DNA of 64,000 nt. It comes from Sphingobium sp. EP60837. GTDB taxonomy: Bacteria > Pseudomonadota > Alphaproteobacteria > Sphingomonadales > Sphingomonadaceae. Both the position numbers and the translations under genes were made by a program. Positions 17,565-26,503 of the stretch are shown piece by piece (positions within the stretch are counted from its first letter, which is position 1; each line of letters starts with the position of its first letter). The notes under the pieces are model-generated. The model was not told where the DNA came from. It saw only the letters and a program-made list of their open reading frames with translations, and ran no database searches. The DNA lies in the NCBI RefSeq assembly GCF_001658005.1, contig NZ_CP015986.1, positions 1,923,501 through 1,987,500 on the forward strand, written 5' to 3'.

Positions 17565-18833
17565 TCAGAGATCCTTCGCCAGCCGCAGTCCGGTGAACTG
17601 CCAGCGCTGATGCGGGTAGAAGAAGTTGCGGTAGCTTGCCCGGACATGGCCGCGCGGCGTGGCGCAACTGCCGCCCTTCAGCACGAACTGACCGGACATG
17701 AACTTGCCATTATATTCGCCCAACGCGCCGTCATCGGCGTGAAAGCCGGGATAGGGGCGATAAGCGCTGCCGGTCCATTCCCACACGTCGCCGAACATGC
17801 GCGTGAGCGCCGAGTTGTCATCTGTCGCCTGCGGGCGGGGGCATGCGGGGCCGTCCAACTGGTTGCCGCTGGTCGGCGGAACATTGAGTGCGCCGCTCTC
17901 CCATTCCTCCTCGGTCGGAAGGCGTGCGCCAGCCCAGCGGGCATAGGCATCGGCTTCATATAGGCTGATGTGGCAGACCGGGGCGGCGGGATTGACGGGC
18001 TTGCGGCCGTCCAGGCCGAAGCGGGTCCAGCCCTGCTGTTCCTGCCGCCAGTAGAGGGGCGCCGTTATGGCTTCCGCCTGCGCCCACGCCCATCCGTCCG
18101 ACAGCCAAAGCGCCGGTTCGCGATAGCCGCCATCCTCGATAAAGCCGATCCATTCGGCATTGGTGACCGGCCGGTGGGCCAGTGCATGCGGGTGGAGCAA
18201 CGCCTTGTGCCGGGGACCTTCGCAGTCAAAGGCGAAGTCGCCTTTGCCGTCATCGCCAATTTCCACCAAGCCTTGACGCCCTTCGATCCAGTGGATGGCT
18301 CCAGGCAGCGCAGCCGGCATGCCGCTGGGCGCGTCGAACAGCGCAGGCTCCAGCGGGTTGAGCGAAAGAAGGTGCTGGATGTCGGTCAGCATCAATTCCT
18401 GATGCTGCTGTTCATGCTGGAGGCCGAGCATCACCAGCGCCTGCGCCTGCGGGTCCATGCCGGGCAGGGCGGCGAGCAGCGCGGCATCCACATGGGCGCG
18501 GTAGCTCAGGATATCGTCGAGCGAGGGGCGGGTCAGCATACCACGCAGCGGCCGGGCATGACGCTCGCCTTCCCCTTCATAATAGCTGTTGAAGAGATAG
18601 GCGTAATTCGGGTCGAAGGGGCGATAGCCGCGCAGATGGTCTCGCAGAACGAAAGTTTCGAAGAACCAGCTCGTATGCGCGAGGTGCCATTTGGCCGGTG
18701 ACGCGTCGGGCATGGACTGCGCCGTGGCGTCAGCATCGGATAGCGGCGCGGCCAGCGCTTCGCTCAACGCGCGAACGTCGCGGTAGCGGGGCGTCAGATC
18801 CTCCTGGCCCGGTGCTGTCCGGCTTTTCGCCAT
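17565..18833 (-). CDS. egtB: Ergothioneine biosynthesis sulfoxide synthase EgtB
   Basis: A 422-residue non-haem iron enzyme that joins hercynine to a thiol donor with O2. N-terminal DinB-like domain: candidate iron ligands His50/His53 in KWHLAHTSW and the HX3HXE motif at 140-146 (HEQQHQE). C-terminal FGE-sulfatase domain: PVTNAEWIGFIEDGGY, ARLPTEEEWE, GDVWEWTGSAY, LKGGSCATPRGHVRASYRNF. There is no fused methyltransferase, which separates it from the ovothiol enzyme OvoA. Whether the donor is cysteine or gamma-glutamylcysteine cannot be read here; absence of a neighbouring egtC leans towards cysteine. Confidence 0.92.
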   Translation of the reverse strand: MAKSRTAPGQEDLTPRYRDVRALSEALAAPLSDADATAQSMPDASPAKWHLAHTSWFFETFVLRDHLRGYRPFDPNYAYLFNSYYEGEGERHARPLRGMLTRPSLDDILSYRAHVDAALLAALPGMDPQAQALVMLGLQHEQQHQELMLTDIQHLLSLNPLEPALFDAPSGMPAALPGAIHWIEGRQGLVEIGDDGKGDFAFDCEGPRHKALLHPHALAHRPVTNAEWIGFIEDGGYREPALWLSDGWAWAQAEAITAPLYWRQEQQGWTRFGLDGRKPVNPAAPVCHISLYEADAYARWAGARLPTEEEWESGALNVPPTSGNQLDGPACPRPQATDDNSALTRMFGDVWEWTGSAYRPYPGFHADDGALGEYNGKFMSGQFVLKGGSCATPRGHVRASYRNFFYPHQRWQFTGLRLAKDL

Positions 18834-18912
18834 CCTTGCCCCTTCTCACAGGTTTGTGCTGCACATGCAAAAACAAGCGCATGAGGGGCGGGTTAGGTTC
18901 CGGAATAGCGGG

Positions 18913-19482
18913 CTAGCGGGACGCGCCGGGCACCCATTTGACGTCGCCTGCGCCATTGCCGTTGAGGCGCCGGGCGAGGACGAAGAGCAGGTCGGACAGG
19001 CGGTTGAGATAGGCAAGCGCTTGAGGATTGAGCGCGAGTTCCACCGCGGCGGCGGTGGCGCTGCGTTCGGCCCGGCGGGTGATGGCGCGGGCCAGATGGA
19101 CGGCGGCGGCGGCAGGCGATCCGCCGGGCAGGATGAAGCTGTCGAGCGGTTGCAGATCGGCGTTCATCGCGTCGATCTGCTCCTCCAGCCGTTTGACTTG
19201 GCTGGCGATGATGCGCAGCGCCCAGGGTTCGTCCTCTCCCTCCGGCACTGGCGTCGCGAGGTCTGCGCCGAGGTCGAACAGGTCATTCTGTATGGTGGTC
19301 AGCCACGCAGCCTCGGCCGTGTCGCCAATCGCGAGGATGGCGAGGCCGATGGCGCTGTTCGCCTCATCCACATCGCCGACCGCCTGCATGCGCGGCGCGT
19401 GCTTGGGCAGGCGCGACCCATCGACAAGGCCCGTCGTTCCCGCGTCGCCGGTGCGGGTGTAGATCTTGTTGAGCTTCACCAT
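18913..19482 (-). CDS. pduO: Cob(I)alamin adenosyltransferase, PduO type
   Basis: A 189-residue enzyme that transfers the adenosyl group of ATP to cob(I)alamin, making coenzyme B12. Signatures of the PduO family: IYTRTGDAGTTGLVDGSR (nucleotide-binding loop), VDEANSAIG, IQNDLFDLGADLATP, FILPGGS, and RRAERSA with LNRLSDLLFVLAR near the C-terminus. It starts seven bases after the small twin-TM gene and probably shares a transcript with it and gluQ. No cobalamin riboswitch or synthesis gene is nearby, so a salvage or maintenance role is likely. Confidence 0.93.
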   Translation of the reverse strand: MVKLNKIYTRTGDAGTTGLVDGSRLPKHAPRMQAVGDVDEANSAIGLAILAIGDTAEAAWLTTIQNDLFDLGADLATPVPEGEDEPWALRIIASQVKRLEEQIDAMNADLQPLDSFILPGGSPAAAAVHLARAITRRAERSATAAAVELALNPQALAYLNRLSDLLFVLARRLNGNGAGDVKWVPGASR

Positions 19483-19489
19483 GTGCGGA

Positions 19490-19723
19490 TCAGCCGTTGC
19501 CCTTCATCAGCAGCAGGATCGCCACGATGATGATGGCCGCCGCCTGGAACAGGATGCGGTTCATCATCATCTTGTTCTGCTTGAGGCTGGAGGGGCTGGG
19601 CGTGCCGTCCGGCGCGTTCAGTTGCTCCTTGCTGGCCTGCAGAAAGGCGATGATGCCGCGGATCAGCGCGAACAGGGTCGCGGCCATGGCGAGGATGAGG
19701 GCAATCACGAGAACGGTGTTCAT
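19490..19723 (-). CDS. Twin-transmembrane HIG1-like small protein
   Basis: A 77-residue protein with two TM helices (VLVIALILAMAATLFALIRGIIAF and FQAAAIIIVAILLLM) joined by a loop with KQNKMMMNRILFQ. That hairpin layout resembles HIG1-domain proteins, which associate with respiratory cytochrome oxidases. It lies nine bases after gluQ and seven before pduO on the minus strand. The family call rests on shape and motif order only. Confidence 0.7.
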   Translation of the reverse strand: MNTVLVIALILAMAATLFALIRGIIAFLQASKEQLNAPDGTPSPSSLKQNKMMMNRILFQAAAIIIVAILLLMKGNG

Positions 19724-19732
19724 GATGCGAAT

Positions 19733-20665
19733 CTAAGCTTTGGCCAGCGAAATGCCAACCGGAAAGCGCGCGTTGCGCAGATCGGATGCGAGCCTTTGCG
19801 GATCCACGCCTTGCGCCCGCAACTCGGCCAGCGCGATCGATCCATCCCGCTTGGCAAGCCGCTTGCCATCCGCGCCCACAAGCAGCGGATGATGGCAGTA
19901 GATGGGTGAGGGAAGGCCGAGCAGCGCCTGAAGCAGGCGGTGGACATGGGTGGCGGCAAACAGATCCTGGCCGCGCAAGACATGGGTTACGCCCATCGCC
20001 GCGTCATCGAGGGTGCAGGAAAGGTGATAGCTGGCGGGGGCGTCCTTGCGGGCGAGGACCACGTCACCTGCCGCGAGGGAATCGGCCTGAACAAATTCCA
20101 TCCGCACTGAAGAGAAGGGATGGCCTTCGACAGGCTCCGTTCGAACGGGAAAAGGGATGTTCAGCCAATCACGTTGCCCAACCTGTTGAACCGCCTTCGC
20201 CATATCGATCCGCCAGGCATGCGGCTCGCCCGCAGCGATCCGCCTCTCCCGCTCCGTTGGCGATAGACCCCGGCATGTTCCAGGATAGACCGGACCTTCA
20301 GGACCATGGGGCGCGCTCGCGCTGGCGGCGATGTCGGCGCGGGTGCAGAAGCAGGGATAGAGCAGGTCCATCGCCCGCAATCGTGCGAGCGCGGCTTCAT
20401 ATTGGCCGAGGCGATAGGACTGGAAGACGATCTCACCGTCCCAGGCCACCCCCAACCAGTTGAGGTCCTCGACAATCCCGGCGACATGTTCCGGGCGGCT
20501 CCGCGTGCCGTCAATATCTTCGATCCGAAGGCGAAACGACCCGCCATTTTCGCGGGCGAAGTCCATCGCCAGCAGGGCGGACCAGCCATGGCCGATATGC
20601 AGTCTGCCGGTAGGGCTGGGCGCGAAGCGCGTTACCATATGCTGTGGGGCTGGCGAATGGTTCAT
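19733..20665 (-). CDS. gluQ: Glutamyl-Q tRNA(Asp) synthetase
   Basis: A 310-residue paralogue of GltX without the anticodon-binding domain; it glutamylates queuosine in the anticodon of tRNA(Asp). Motifs: RFAPSPTGRLHIGH (HIGH), the zinc site CFC...YPGTC, and KRLAKRDG in place of KMSKS. Oddly, about 20 residues (NIPFPVRTEPVEGHPFSSVR) sit between RDWL and MEFVQAD where other family members are shorter. They are encoded by a family A palindromic repeat read in frame. The frame stays open, so the gene is probably functional. Confidence 0.92.
   Translation of the reverse strand: MNHSPAPQHMVTRFAPSPTGRLHIGHGWSALLAMDFARENGGSFRLRIEDIDGTRSRPEHVAGIVEDLNWLGVAWDGEIVFQSYRLGQYEAALARLRAMDLLYPCFCTRADIAASASAPHGPEGPVYPGTCRGLSPTERERRIAAGEPHAWRIDMAKAVQQVGQRDWLNIPFPVRTEPVEGHPFSSVRMEFVQADSLAAGDVVLARKDAPASYHLSCTLDDAAMGVTHVLRGQDLFAATHVHRLLQALLGLPSPIYCHHPLLVGADGKRLAKRDGSIALAELRAQGVDPQRLASDLRNARFPVGISLAKA
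20115..20159 (-). repeat. Family A palindromic repeat inside gluQ
   Basis: GCCTTCGACAGGCTCCGTTC followed by GAACGGGAA (20123-20151) is a copy of the dispersed repeat seen in intergenic gaps. It is flanked by direct repeats AAGGGATG at 20115-20122 and 20152-20159. It is translated as VRTEPVEG within GluQ. The spacing of the flanks (37 bases) is not a multiple of three, so a simple insertion with target duplication does not by itself explain the preserved frame. Confidence 0.75.
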
Positions 20666-20760
20666 ACAGGCCCTTGACGGGTCGGGGTGGTTAATGCTGT
20701 CATGTTGCCGTCACGTTCCTGATCAATCAGGACCTGGCAATTGGGGGTTCGAGGGTTCTT

Positions 20761-21327
20761 ATGTACCATCCCGACCTGATACGACATCCGGAAAACTGTC
20801 CGGCATTGGTGTTGAATGCTGATTATACGCCGTTAAGCTATTATCCGCTGAGCCTCTGGCCCTGGCAGACCGCCATCAAGGCGGTTTTTTTGGAACGGGT
20901 GGACATCGTCGCCAGCTATGAGCGGGAGGTGCACAGCCCCAGCCTGCAGATGAAAATACCCTCGGTCATCGCGCTCAAGCAATATGTGAGGCCGTCCGAG
21001 CATCCTGCCTTCACCCGATTCAACCTCTTCCTGCGTGACCGCTTCGCCTGCCAATATTGCGGATCGCCGCACGATCTGACTTTCGACCATGTCATTCCCC
21101 GCCGCGCGGGCGGTCGCACCACATGGGAAAATGTCGCCACCGCCTGTTCGCCCTGCAATCTCAAAAAGGGCGGGCGCACGCCCAAGGAAGCGCATATGCA
21201 ATTGCATGTGACGCCGATCCGGCCGACCACCTGGCAGTTGCAGGAACATGGCCGCGCCTTTCCGCCTAACTACCTGCATGAAAGCTGGCATGACTGGCTT
21301 TACTGGGACGTCGAACTGCTGGCTTGA
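20761..21327 (+). CDS. HNH endonuclease family protein
   Basis: A 188-residue protein with a C-terminal HNH domain: CQYCG...LTFDHVIPRRAGGRTTWENVATACSPCNLKKG. The four cysteines form a structural zinc knuckle, and DHV, the Asn of TWENV and the last His/Asn positions make the metal-dependent nuclease centre. The N-terminal half (LVLNADYTPLSYYPLSLWPWQ) is typical of a widely conserved HNH family in alphaproteobacteria whose substrate is unknown. GAGGG precedes the ATG. No restriction or mobile gene is next to it, so a housekeeping role is more likely than defence. Confidence 0.86.
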   Translation: MYHPDLIRHPENCPALVLNADYTPLSYYPLSLWPWQTAIKAVFLERVDIVASYEREVHSPSLQMKIPSVIALKQYVRPSEHPAFTRFNLFLRDRFACQYCGSPHDLTFDHVIPRRAGGRTTWENVATACSPCNLKKGGRTPKEAHMQLHVTPIRPTTWQLQEHGRAFPPNYLHESWHDWLYWDVELLA

Positions 21328-21340
21328 CCTTTTCCAATTT

Positions 21341-21360
21341 CCCTCCCGCTCGCGGGAGGG
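21341..21360. other. Perfect hairpin between convergent HNH and crp genes
   Basis: CCCTCCCGC-TC-GCGGGAGGG, a 9-bp perfect stem with a two-base tip, lies between the HNH stop and the 3' end of the Crp/Fnr gene. No U-run follows on either strand. It may slow transcription from both sides or be another short chromosomal repeat. Confidence 0.55.
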
Positions 21361-21374
21361 GGGACTAAGTCGTG

Positions 21375-22109
21375 TCAACCCAGCCCTGGAATCCAGTCCA
21401 GGTCCACATCCTTGTGCCGGTTGGTGTAATGGCCGATTTCTTCCAGCCGGGCCATGTTGAGCAGGGTGATGCGGCCGTTCGCCCGGCTGATTAGCCCTTC
21501 CTGTTCCATCTGGCGCACCATGCGGTTCACATGGACGGAGGTAAGGCCGATGGCATCGCCAATCTCCTCCTGCGTCAGTTTGAGGTCGAAACTGTCGGTC
21601 ACCCCATCGTCCGTGACGCGCAAACGGTCGAAAATGTCGAGCAGGAAGGCTGCCACCCGCGCCTTGGCCGATGTGCGTCCCAGCGAAGCGAGGCGATCGG
21701 TCAGCGCCACCTTTTCCGAACTGGACAGCAGGAACAGCAGCGCCGCAACGCGCGGATATTGTTCGAGCAAGCGGCGCAGGGCATGCTTGTCGAAGGGGCA
21801 GATGATCGCGTCGGACAGGGCTACCAATGATTCCGGCGCCTTGCTGTAGATGGTGCTGGCCGATCCGATGAAATCGCCGGGAAAATAGACCCTCAGAATC
21901 TGGCGGCTGCCATCCGGCAGGATGACGAAGCTCATCACGCGCCCTTCGCGCAGGACGAACAATTCCGTGACCGTTTCGTTGACGCGCTGGATCATCGCGC
22001 CGCGCTTCACCTTGCGCGGATTTTCCTCAAGTCTGGTCAGCGCGTTTTTTTCCGCCTCGGAAAGAGGCACATTTTTGGCCAATCTTTCCGCGAAACAACT
22101 TGTCGCCAC
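21375..22109 (-). CDS. Crp/Fnr-family transcriptional regulator
   Basis: A 244-residue regulator with an N-terminal cyclic-nucleotide-binding-like beta-roll (RVNETVTELFVLREGRVMSFVILPDGSRQILRVYFPGDFIG) and a C-terminal winged helix (LTQEEIGDAIGLTSVHVNRMVRQMEQEGLI). I see no cysteine cluster of the FNR type; only one Cys lies near the N-terminus, so oxygen sensing by Fe-S is unlikely. GTG 22109 has AAAAGGT seven bases upstream; GTG 22118 is an alternative. It is divergent from murA across about 215 bases. Confidence 0.87.
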   Translation of the reverse strand: MATSCFAERLAKNVPLSEAEKNALTRLEENPRKVKRGAMIQRVNETVTELFVLREGRVMSFVILPDGSRQILRVYFPGDFIGSASTIYSKAPESLVALSDAIICPFDKHALRRLLEQYPRVAALLFLLSSSEKVALTDRLASLGRTSAKARVAAFLLDIFDRLRVTDDGVTDSFDLKLTQEEIGDAIGLTSVHVNRMVRQMEQEGLISRANGRITLLNMARLEEIGHYTNRHKDVDLDWIPGLG

Positions 22110-22302
22110 CCAAAGCACCTTTTTATCAAATTTGTCGTTACGATGGCAAAACGCCCCTTGCGTCTTTTGGCTGCATTTCCGGGCGCTGCACTAAACTCGA
22201 TCAATATCGCGTCGGGGAGAGTGCAATTGTTTCCCAAAGCGTATCTCCGCGGACACGCATTGCGGAGCCAAGGCCCTTCGTCCCGCCTTGCGCCAGTCGT
22301 AA

Positions 22303-22312
22303 TTAACGTTAA
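22303..22312. promoter_or_regulatory. TTAACGTTAA palindrome before murA
   Basis: A perfect 10-bp palindrome lies 11-20 bases upstream of the murA ATG, in the gap shared with the divergent Crp/Fnr gene. It could be a regulator half-site pair or part of a promoter. I see no strong ribosome binding site for murA beyond AAGAA next to it. Confidence 0.3.
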
Positions 22313-22323
22313 GAACCCAGCCG

Positions 22324-23607
22324 ATGGACCGCATTCATATTCGCGGCGGCAAAATGCTGAGCGGCCGCCTTCCCATCTCCGGCGCGAAGAACGCTGCGCT
22401 GACCCTGCTGCCTTGCGCGCTGCTGACCGACGAGCCTGTGACGTTGCGCAACCTGCCGCGGCTGGCGGACGTCGATAGCTTCGGGCATCTGCTCAATCAG
22501 CTCGGCGTGTCGACGATGATCGAAGGCGCGCGGCCGGAGGATTTCGGGCGAGTGATGACCCTGCGGGCGGGCCGCGTCACATCGACCGAAGCACCCTATG
22601 ACATCGTGCGGAAGATGCGCGCGTCGATCCTGGTGCTGGGGCCGCTGTTGGCGCGCGCGGGCGAAGCGCGGGTATCGCTGCCCGGCGGCTGCGCGATCGG
22701 CAACCGGCCGATCGATCTGCATCTGAAAGCGCTGGAAGCATTTGGCGCGATCATTGAGATCAACGCGGGCTATGTCCGCGCCAGCGCGCCGGATGGCGGT
22801 CTACCCGGCGGCATATACACCTTCCCGGTGGTGTCGGTCGGAGCGACCGAAAACGCGGTGATGGCAGCGGTGCTGGCCAAGGGCACATGTGTGCTGGAAA
22901 ATGCCGCGCGCGAACCGGAGATCGTCGATCTTTGCAAGCTGCTGATCGCGATGGGCGCGGATATCGAGGGCGTCGGGACCGACAAGCTTATCATCCATGG
23001 CCGCGATCGGCTGCACGGCGCGACCTACAGTGTCATGCCCGACCGGATCGAGGCGGGCAGCTACGCCTGCGCCGCGGCGATCACCGGCGGCTCGCTGGAA
23101 CTGGCGGGCGCATGCGCGGACGATATGCACGCCATTCTGGCCGCGCTTCGCGACGCTGGTGTGCAGGTCGATGAGCTGAAGGATGGCATCCGCGTGTCGG
23201 CGGACGGCAAGCTCAAGCCCCTGACCCTGTCCACCGCCCCCTTCCCGGCTTTCCCGACGGACATGCAGGCGCAGTTCATGGCGATGCTGACCAAGGCGGA
23301 CGGTGCGTCGGTGCTGACCGAGACGATCTTCGAAAACCGCTACATGCATGTACCCGAACTGGCGCGCATGGGCGCCGACATCGGCGTAAATGGCCGCACC
23401 GCCGTCGTGCGCGGCGTTGACCGGCTGGCCGGTGCGCCGGTCATGGCGACGGACCTGCGCGCGTCGATGAGCCTGATCCTGGCAGGACTCGCCGCAGAAG
23501 GGGAGACGCAGGTCAATCGCGTCTATCATCTGGATCGCGGGTATGAGCGGCTGGAAGAAAAGCTGTCAGCTGTCGGCGCTGACATCGAGCGAGTCAGCGA
23601 TGGCTGA
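22324..23607 (+). CDS. murA: UDP-N-acetylglucosamine 1-carboxyvinyltransferase
   Basis: A 427-residue enzyme catalysing the first committed step of peptidoglycan synthesis: transfer of enolpyruvate from PEP to UDP-GlcNAc in the cytosol. It has the family N-terminus ([17 protein letters not shown]), the catalytic loop Cys123 in [16 protein letters not shown] (the fosfomycin target), and the C-terminal [27 protein letters not shown]. Its last eight bases overlap the start of a histidine kinase gene, so the two are probably co-transcribed. Confidence 0.96.
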   Translation: MDRIHIRGGKMLSGRLPISGAKNAALTLLPCALLTDEPVTLRNLPRLADVDSFGHLLNQLGVSTMIEGARPEDFGRVMTLRAGRVTSTEAPYDIVRKMRASILVLGPLLARAGEARVSLPGGCAIGNRPIDLHLKALEAFGAIIEINAGYVRASAPDGGLPGGIYTFPVVSVGATENAVMAAVLAKGTCVLENAAREPEIVDLCKLLIAMGADIEGVGTDKLIIHGRDRLHGATYSVMPDRIEAGSYACAAAITGGSLELAGACADDMHAILAALRDAGVQVDELKDGIRVSADGKLKPLTLSTAPFPAFPTDMQAQFMAMLTKADGASVLTETIFENRYMHVPELARMGADIGVNGRTAVVRGVDRLAGAPVMATDLRASMSLILAGLAAEGETQVNRVYHLDRGYERLEEKLSAVGADIERVSDG

Positions 23608-25123
23608 CACGCGGGGGCTGGAGACGGACCGCGCCGCTGTGCTGGCGCGCTATGATCTGGATGCCGGTGGCTTCCGCACGCTGGACCAGATAACCGACTT
23701 CGCCGCCGCACTCTGCGACGCGCCCATCGCCTTGGTGAGCATCGTAGAGCATGAGCGCCAGAGATTTCTGGCCAGGACCGGGCTGGATGCGGAAGAGACC
23801 CCGCGCGACCTGTCCTTTTGCGCCCATGCTATGCAGGGCCGTGATATCTTCGTTGTTTCGGACGCCCGGGCAGACACGCGTTTCGCCTCCAACGACCTGG
23901 TCACCGGCGCGCCCCATATCCGTTTCTACGCCGGCGCGCCCTTGCTGGGTGGCGAGGGCATGCCGCTGGGTGCGCTCTGCGTCATCGACGACAAACCCCG
24001 CAATCACCTGACGCCCTTACAGCGGCAGGGTCTTTCTCTGCTGGCGCATCAGGTGATGATGGAACTGGAGGGAAGGGGCCGCGACCGGGACATGATTGCC
24101 CGCCAGGCGAAGGACGCCGAAGCCGTGGCCGAAAGCGACCGGCTGTTCCGCACCCTGGCCGACACCATGCCACAGATGGTTTGGTCGACCCTGCCCGACG
24201 GTTATCATGATTATTATAATGCGCGCTGGTATGAATATACCGGCGTCGCGGAAGGATCCACCGACGGCGATAGGTGGAGCGGCAACTTCCATCCCGATGA
24301 TCGTGAAGCCGCATGGACGCGCTGGCGCCATTCGCTGGAGACTGGCGAGCCCTATGAAGTCGAATATCGGCTGCGTCATCACAGCGGCGAATATCGGTGG
24401 ACCCTGGGACGCGCCCTGCCGATCCACGATGACGAGGGCAGGATCATCCGGTGGATCGGGACCTGCACCGAAATTCACGAACAAAAGCTGATGATGGAGG
24501 AGCGCGAGATCATCGCGCATGAACTGTCGCACCGGATCAAGAATATTTTTTCAGTGATCTCTGGCCTGATCGGCCTGTCCGCGCGGCAGAACCCAGCTAT
24601 CCGGGCCGTGGCGGACGACCTGCGCGACCGGATCATGGCGCTCGGCCGCGCCCATGATTTCGTCCGTCCGCACAGCGCCGAAGCGGACGAGGATATGGCG
24701 CAGGGCCGGCTACGCGGCATATTGGAGCAGATTTTCGCGCCCTATGACGACGCTGGCGAGAGCCGCATCGTTTTTTCAGGAGAAAATCCGGCGATCGACG
24801 ACCGGTCGGCGACGCCGCTCGCGCTGCTGTTCCATGAGCTTGCGACCAACGCGGCGAAATATGGCGCTCTGTCAGTGCCGCACGGACGTGTGCATATCGA
24901 CGTGCGGGAAGAAGGTACGGACATTCGCGTTCAGTGGCGCGAGGAAGGTGGGCCGCTGGTTCAGCCGTCGATGCACGAGGGCTTCGGCAGCCGCCTGATG
25001 CAGCTCAGCGCAGAGCGTCAGCTTGGCGGCCGGTTGCAACGCGATTGGCGGCCGAACGGGCTGCTGGTCAGCCTGTGGATCCCATTCCGCTCCATGAGCC
25101 GGGTCGCGGCGGAAATGGCGTAA
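23600..25123 (+). CDS. HWE-type sensor histidine kinase with GAF and PAS domains
   Basis: A 507-residue soluble kinase with no TM helix. Order: N-terminal GAF ([20 protein letters not shown] to [11 protein letters not shown], about residues 30-170), PAS ([13 protein letters not shown] to [11 protein letters not shown], about 185-300), then the kinase core with phospho-acceptor His311 in HRIKNIF, the N-box [13 protein letters not shown] and the W-x-E motif WREEGGP. These residues mark the HWE/HisKA_2 group, common in alphaproteobacterial light, redox and general-stress sensing. The start overlaps the end of murA by eight bases. Its last 56 bases overlap, tail to tail, the gene for a single-domain response regulator, the obvious candidate partner. 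Confidence 0.9.
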   Translation: MADTRGLETDRAAVLARYDLDAGGFRTLDQITDFAAALCDAPIALVSIVEHERQRFLARTGLDAEETPRDLSFCAHAMQGRDIFVVSDARADTRFASNDLVTGAPHIRFYAGAPLLGGEGMPLGALCVIDDKPRNHLTPLQRQGLSLLAHQVMMELEGRGRDRDMIARQAKDAEAVAESDRLFRTLADTMPQMVWSTLPDGYHDYYNARWYEYTGVAEGSTDGDRWSGNFHPDDREAAWTRWRHSLETGEPYEVEYRLRHHSGEYRWTLGRALPIHDDEGRIIRWIGTCTEIHEQKLMMEEREIIAHELSHRIKNIFSVISGLIGLSARQNPAIRAVADDLRDRIMALGRAHDFVRPHSAEADEDMAQGRLRGILEQIFAPYDDAGESRIVFSGENPAIDDRSATPLALLFHELATNAAKYGALSVPHGRVHIDVREEGTDIRVQWREEGGPLVQPSMHEGFGSRLMQLSAERQLGGRLQRDWRPNGLLVSLWIPFRSMSRVAAEMA

Positions 25124-25505
25124 AGCCGGAAATCTCGGCCGTTTCCAAATCATCCTCGTTCGACGCCGCAAGGCGGAGCGTCGCGGCGATGCTTTGCGGG
25201 CGAAAGGGTTTGGTGATGACGCCCAGCGCAGCCTGTGACGCAGCGCCGATCTGCGCAGGATTGGCGGTGACGTAGATCACGCGCACGCCATAGCTGGTGG
25301 CAAGTTCCATGCCGATGCTGGGGCCGGTGGGGCCGTCGCGCAGATTGAGATCCACGAGCGCGATGTCGCAATCCGCCGCCGCCACGAGCGCGCTTTCGCG
25401 ATCTGCCGCAATGGCGCTGACCGCGAATCCAGCATCCTCAACGATCTGTTCGATTTCCAGTGCGACGAAAATTTCGTCTTCGACAATCAGAACCTTTTTG
25501 CTCAT
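25068..25505 (-). CDS. Single-domain response regulator
   Basis: A 145-residue receiver-only protein: acidic pocket EDE near residues 9-11, phospho-acceptor Asp52 (ALVDLNL), Thr80 in YVTANP and Lys99 in ITKPF. A short Pro/Ser-rich tail replaces an output domain. It is convergent with and overlaps the HWE kinase gene by 56 bases, the usual genomic sign of a cognate pair, although the two are transcribed in opposite directions. It may relay phosphate to another protein, as stand-alone receivers do. Confidence 0.9.
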   Translation of the reverse strand: MSKKVLIVEDEIFVALEIEQIVEDAGFAVSAIAADRESALVAAADCDIALVDLNLRDGPTGPSIGMELATSYGVRVIYVTANPAQIGAASQAALGVITKPFRPQSIAATLRLAASNEDDLETAEISGFTPFPPRPGSWSGMGSTG

Positions 25506-25576
25506 GCCTCAGCCCGCGAAACTGGAGGCAATAAATGTCCGGGCCGCCTACTGGTTCCCGACAAGGGGCAAAAAAG

Positions 25577-25807
25577 TCAGGATGACGCTCCGTCAGCCTG
25601 GTTCGTCCAGAGCGTTTCGAAGCGTGTGCCCTGCATCAGCAGCACGCTGGCGGGATAGCCGCCTTCTGCCGCCTTGCGCGCGGTGCCGGTCGCATTTTCC
25701 ACCGCCGCCTCGCGCGTGGCGAAGGGGCCATAATAGCGATTGTCGAGATTGATCTTCCACACGCCCTCATGTTCGAGGACGATGTAGCGGGCGTGGGGCA
25801 AAGACAT
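25577..25807 (-). CDS. DUF2188-like small protein
   Basis: A 76-residue protein: MSLPHARYIVLEHEGVWKIN, then LDNRYYGPFATREAAVENATGTARKAAEGG and a short C-terminal strand. The layout of beta strands, a GPF-TREAA turn and one long helix resembles DUF2188/DUF1508-type proteins of unknown function. It lies three bases downstream of the glycosylase gene on the same strand and is probably co-transcribed. Confidence 0.7.
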   Translation of the reverse strand: MSLPHARYIVLEHEGVWKINLDNRYYGPFATREAAVENATGTARKAAEGGYPASVLLMQGTRFETLWTNQADGASS

Positions 25808-25810
25808 GAA

Positions 25811-26428
25811 TCAAAGAACCTCTGTATTATAATGGTGCCAGGCCATGATGGCTGCCGCGCCCCGATGAGGACGCCAGCGTTCCGCCAGTGCGCGCGTTTC
25901 GCGTTCGCTGGGGCGCTCGGGAAGGCCGAGGATGCGGCCGACCTCGATCTGGACGGCCAGGTCGCCCGCAGGCCAGACATCGGGACGTCCCTCAGCAAAG
26001 AGCAGATAGATTTCCGCTGACCAGCGACCGATCCCTTTGATCCGCGTCAGCAGGGTGATCGCCTCTTCATCATCCTGGGGGAGGGCATGCAAGTCGATCT
26101 TCCCGCTCATGACCAGGTCGGCTAGGCTGCGGGCATAGCCCTGCTTCTGCCGGGAAAGACCGCAGGCGCGCAATGCGTCATAGTCGCGGGCCAGCAGCTT
26201 GTCCGGCGCGCAACCTTCGCCCAGCTCCAGCTCCAGCTTGCGCCACACCGCTGCCGCTGCTGCGACGCTGACCTGCTGGCCGACGATGGTGCGCAGCAGC
26301 GTTTCATAGCCCGGCTCCCGCACGCGAGGCAGGGGGTAGCCGACCCGCGCCAGGGCGGCGGCAAAGCCGGGTTCAAGGACGGCGATCGCGTCCAGGCTGG
26401 CGCGCAGCTGCTCCGGGGTGGTCACCAT
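25811..26428 (-). CDS. DNA-3-methyladenine glycosylase II (AlkA-type, HhH-GPD)
   Basis: A 205-residue base-excision repair enzyme. The helix-hairpin-helix and catalytic segment is clear: LTRIKGIGRWSAEIYLLFAEGRPDVWPAGDLAVQ, with the catalytic Asp in AGDLAVQ. Upstream LLRTIVGQQVSVAAAAAVWRKL is the conserved GQQ segment. There is no Ada-like regulatory domain and no iron-sulfur loop, separating it from MutY/Nth. It removes alkylated purines by family analogy. Confidence 0.9.
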   Translation of the reverse strand: MVTTPEQLRASLDAIAVLEPGFAAALARVGYPLPRVREPGYETLLRTIVGQQVSVAAAAAVWRKLELELGEGCAPDKLLARDYDALRACGLSRQKQGYARSLADLVMSGKIDLHALPQDDEEAITLLTRIKGIGRWSAEIYLLFAEGRPDVWPAGDLAVQIEVGRILGLPERPSERETRALAERWRPHRGAAAIMAWHHYNTEVL

Positions 26429-26503
26429 GCTCTGCTCTTCCGGCTCTTGATTTATCAGCGCCCCCGCCTATGAGCGGCGAGGGATATTTTGGGATCGAGG
26501 TAC

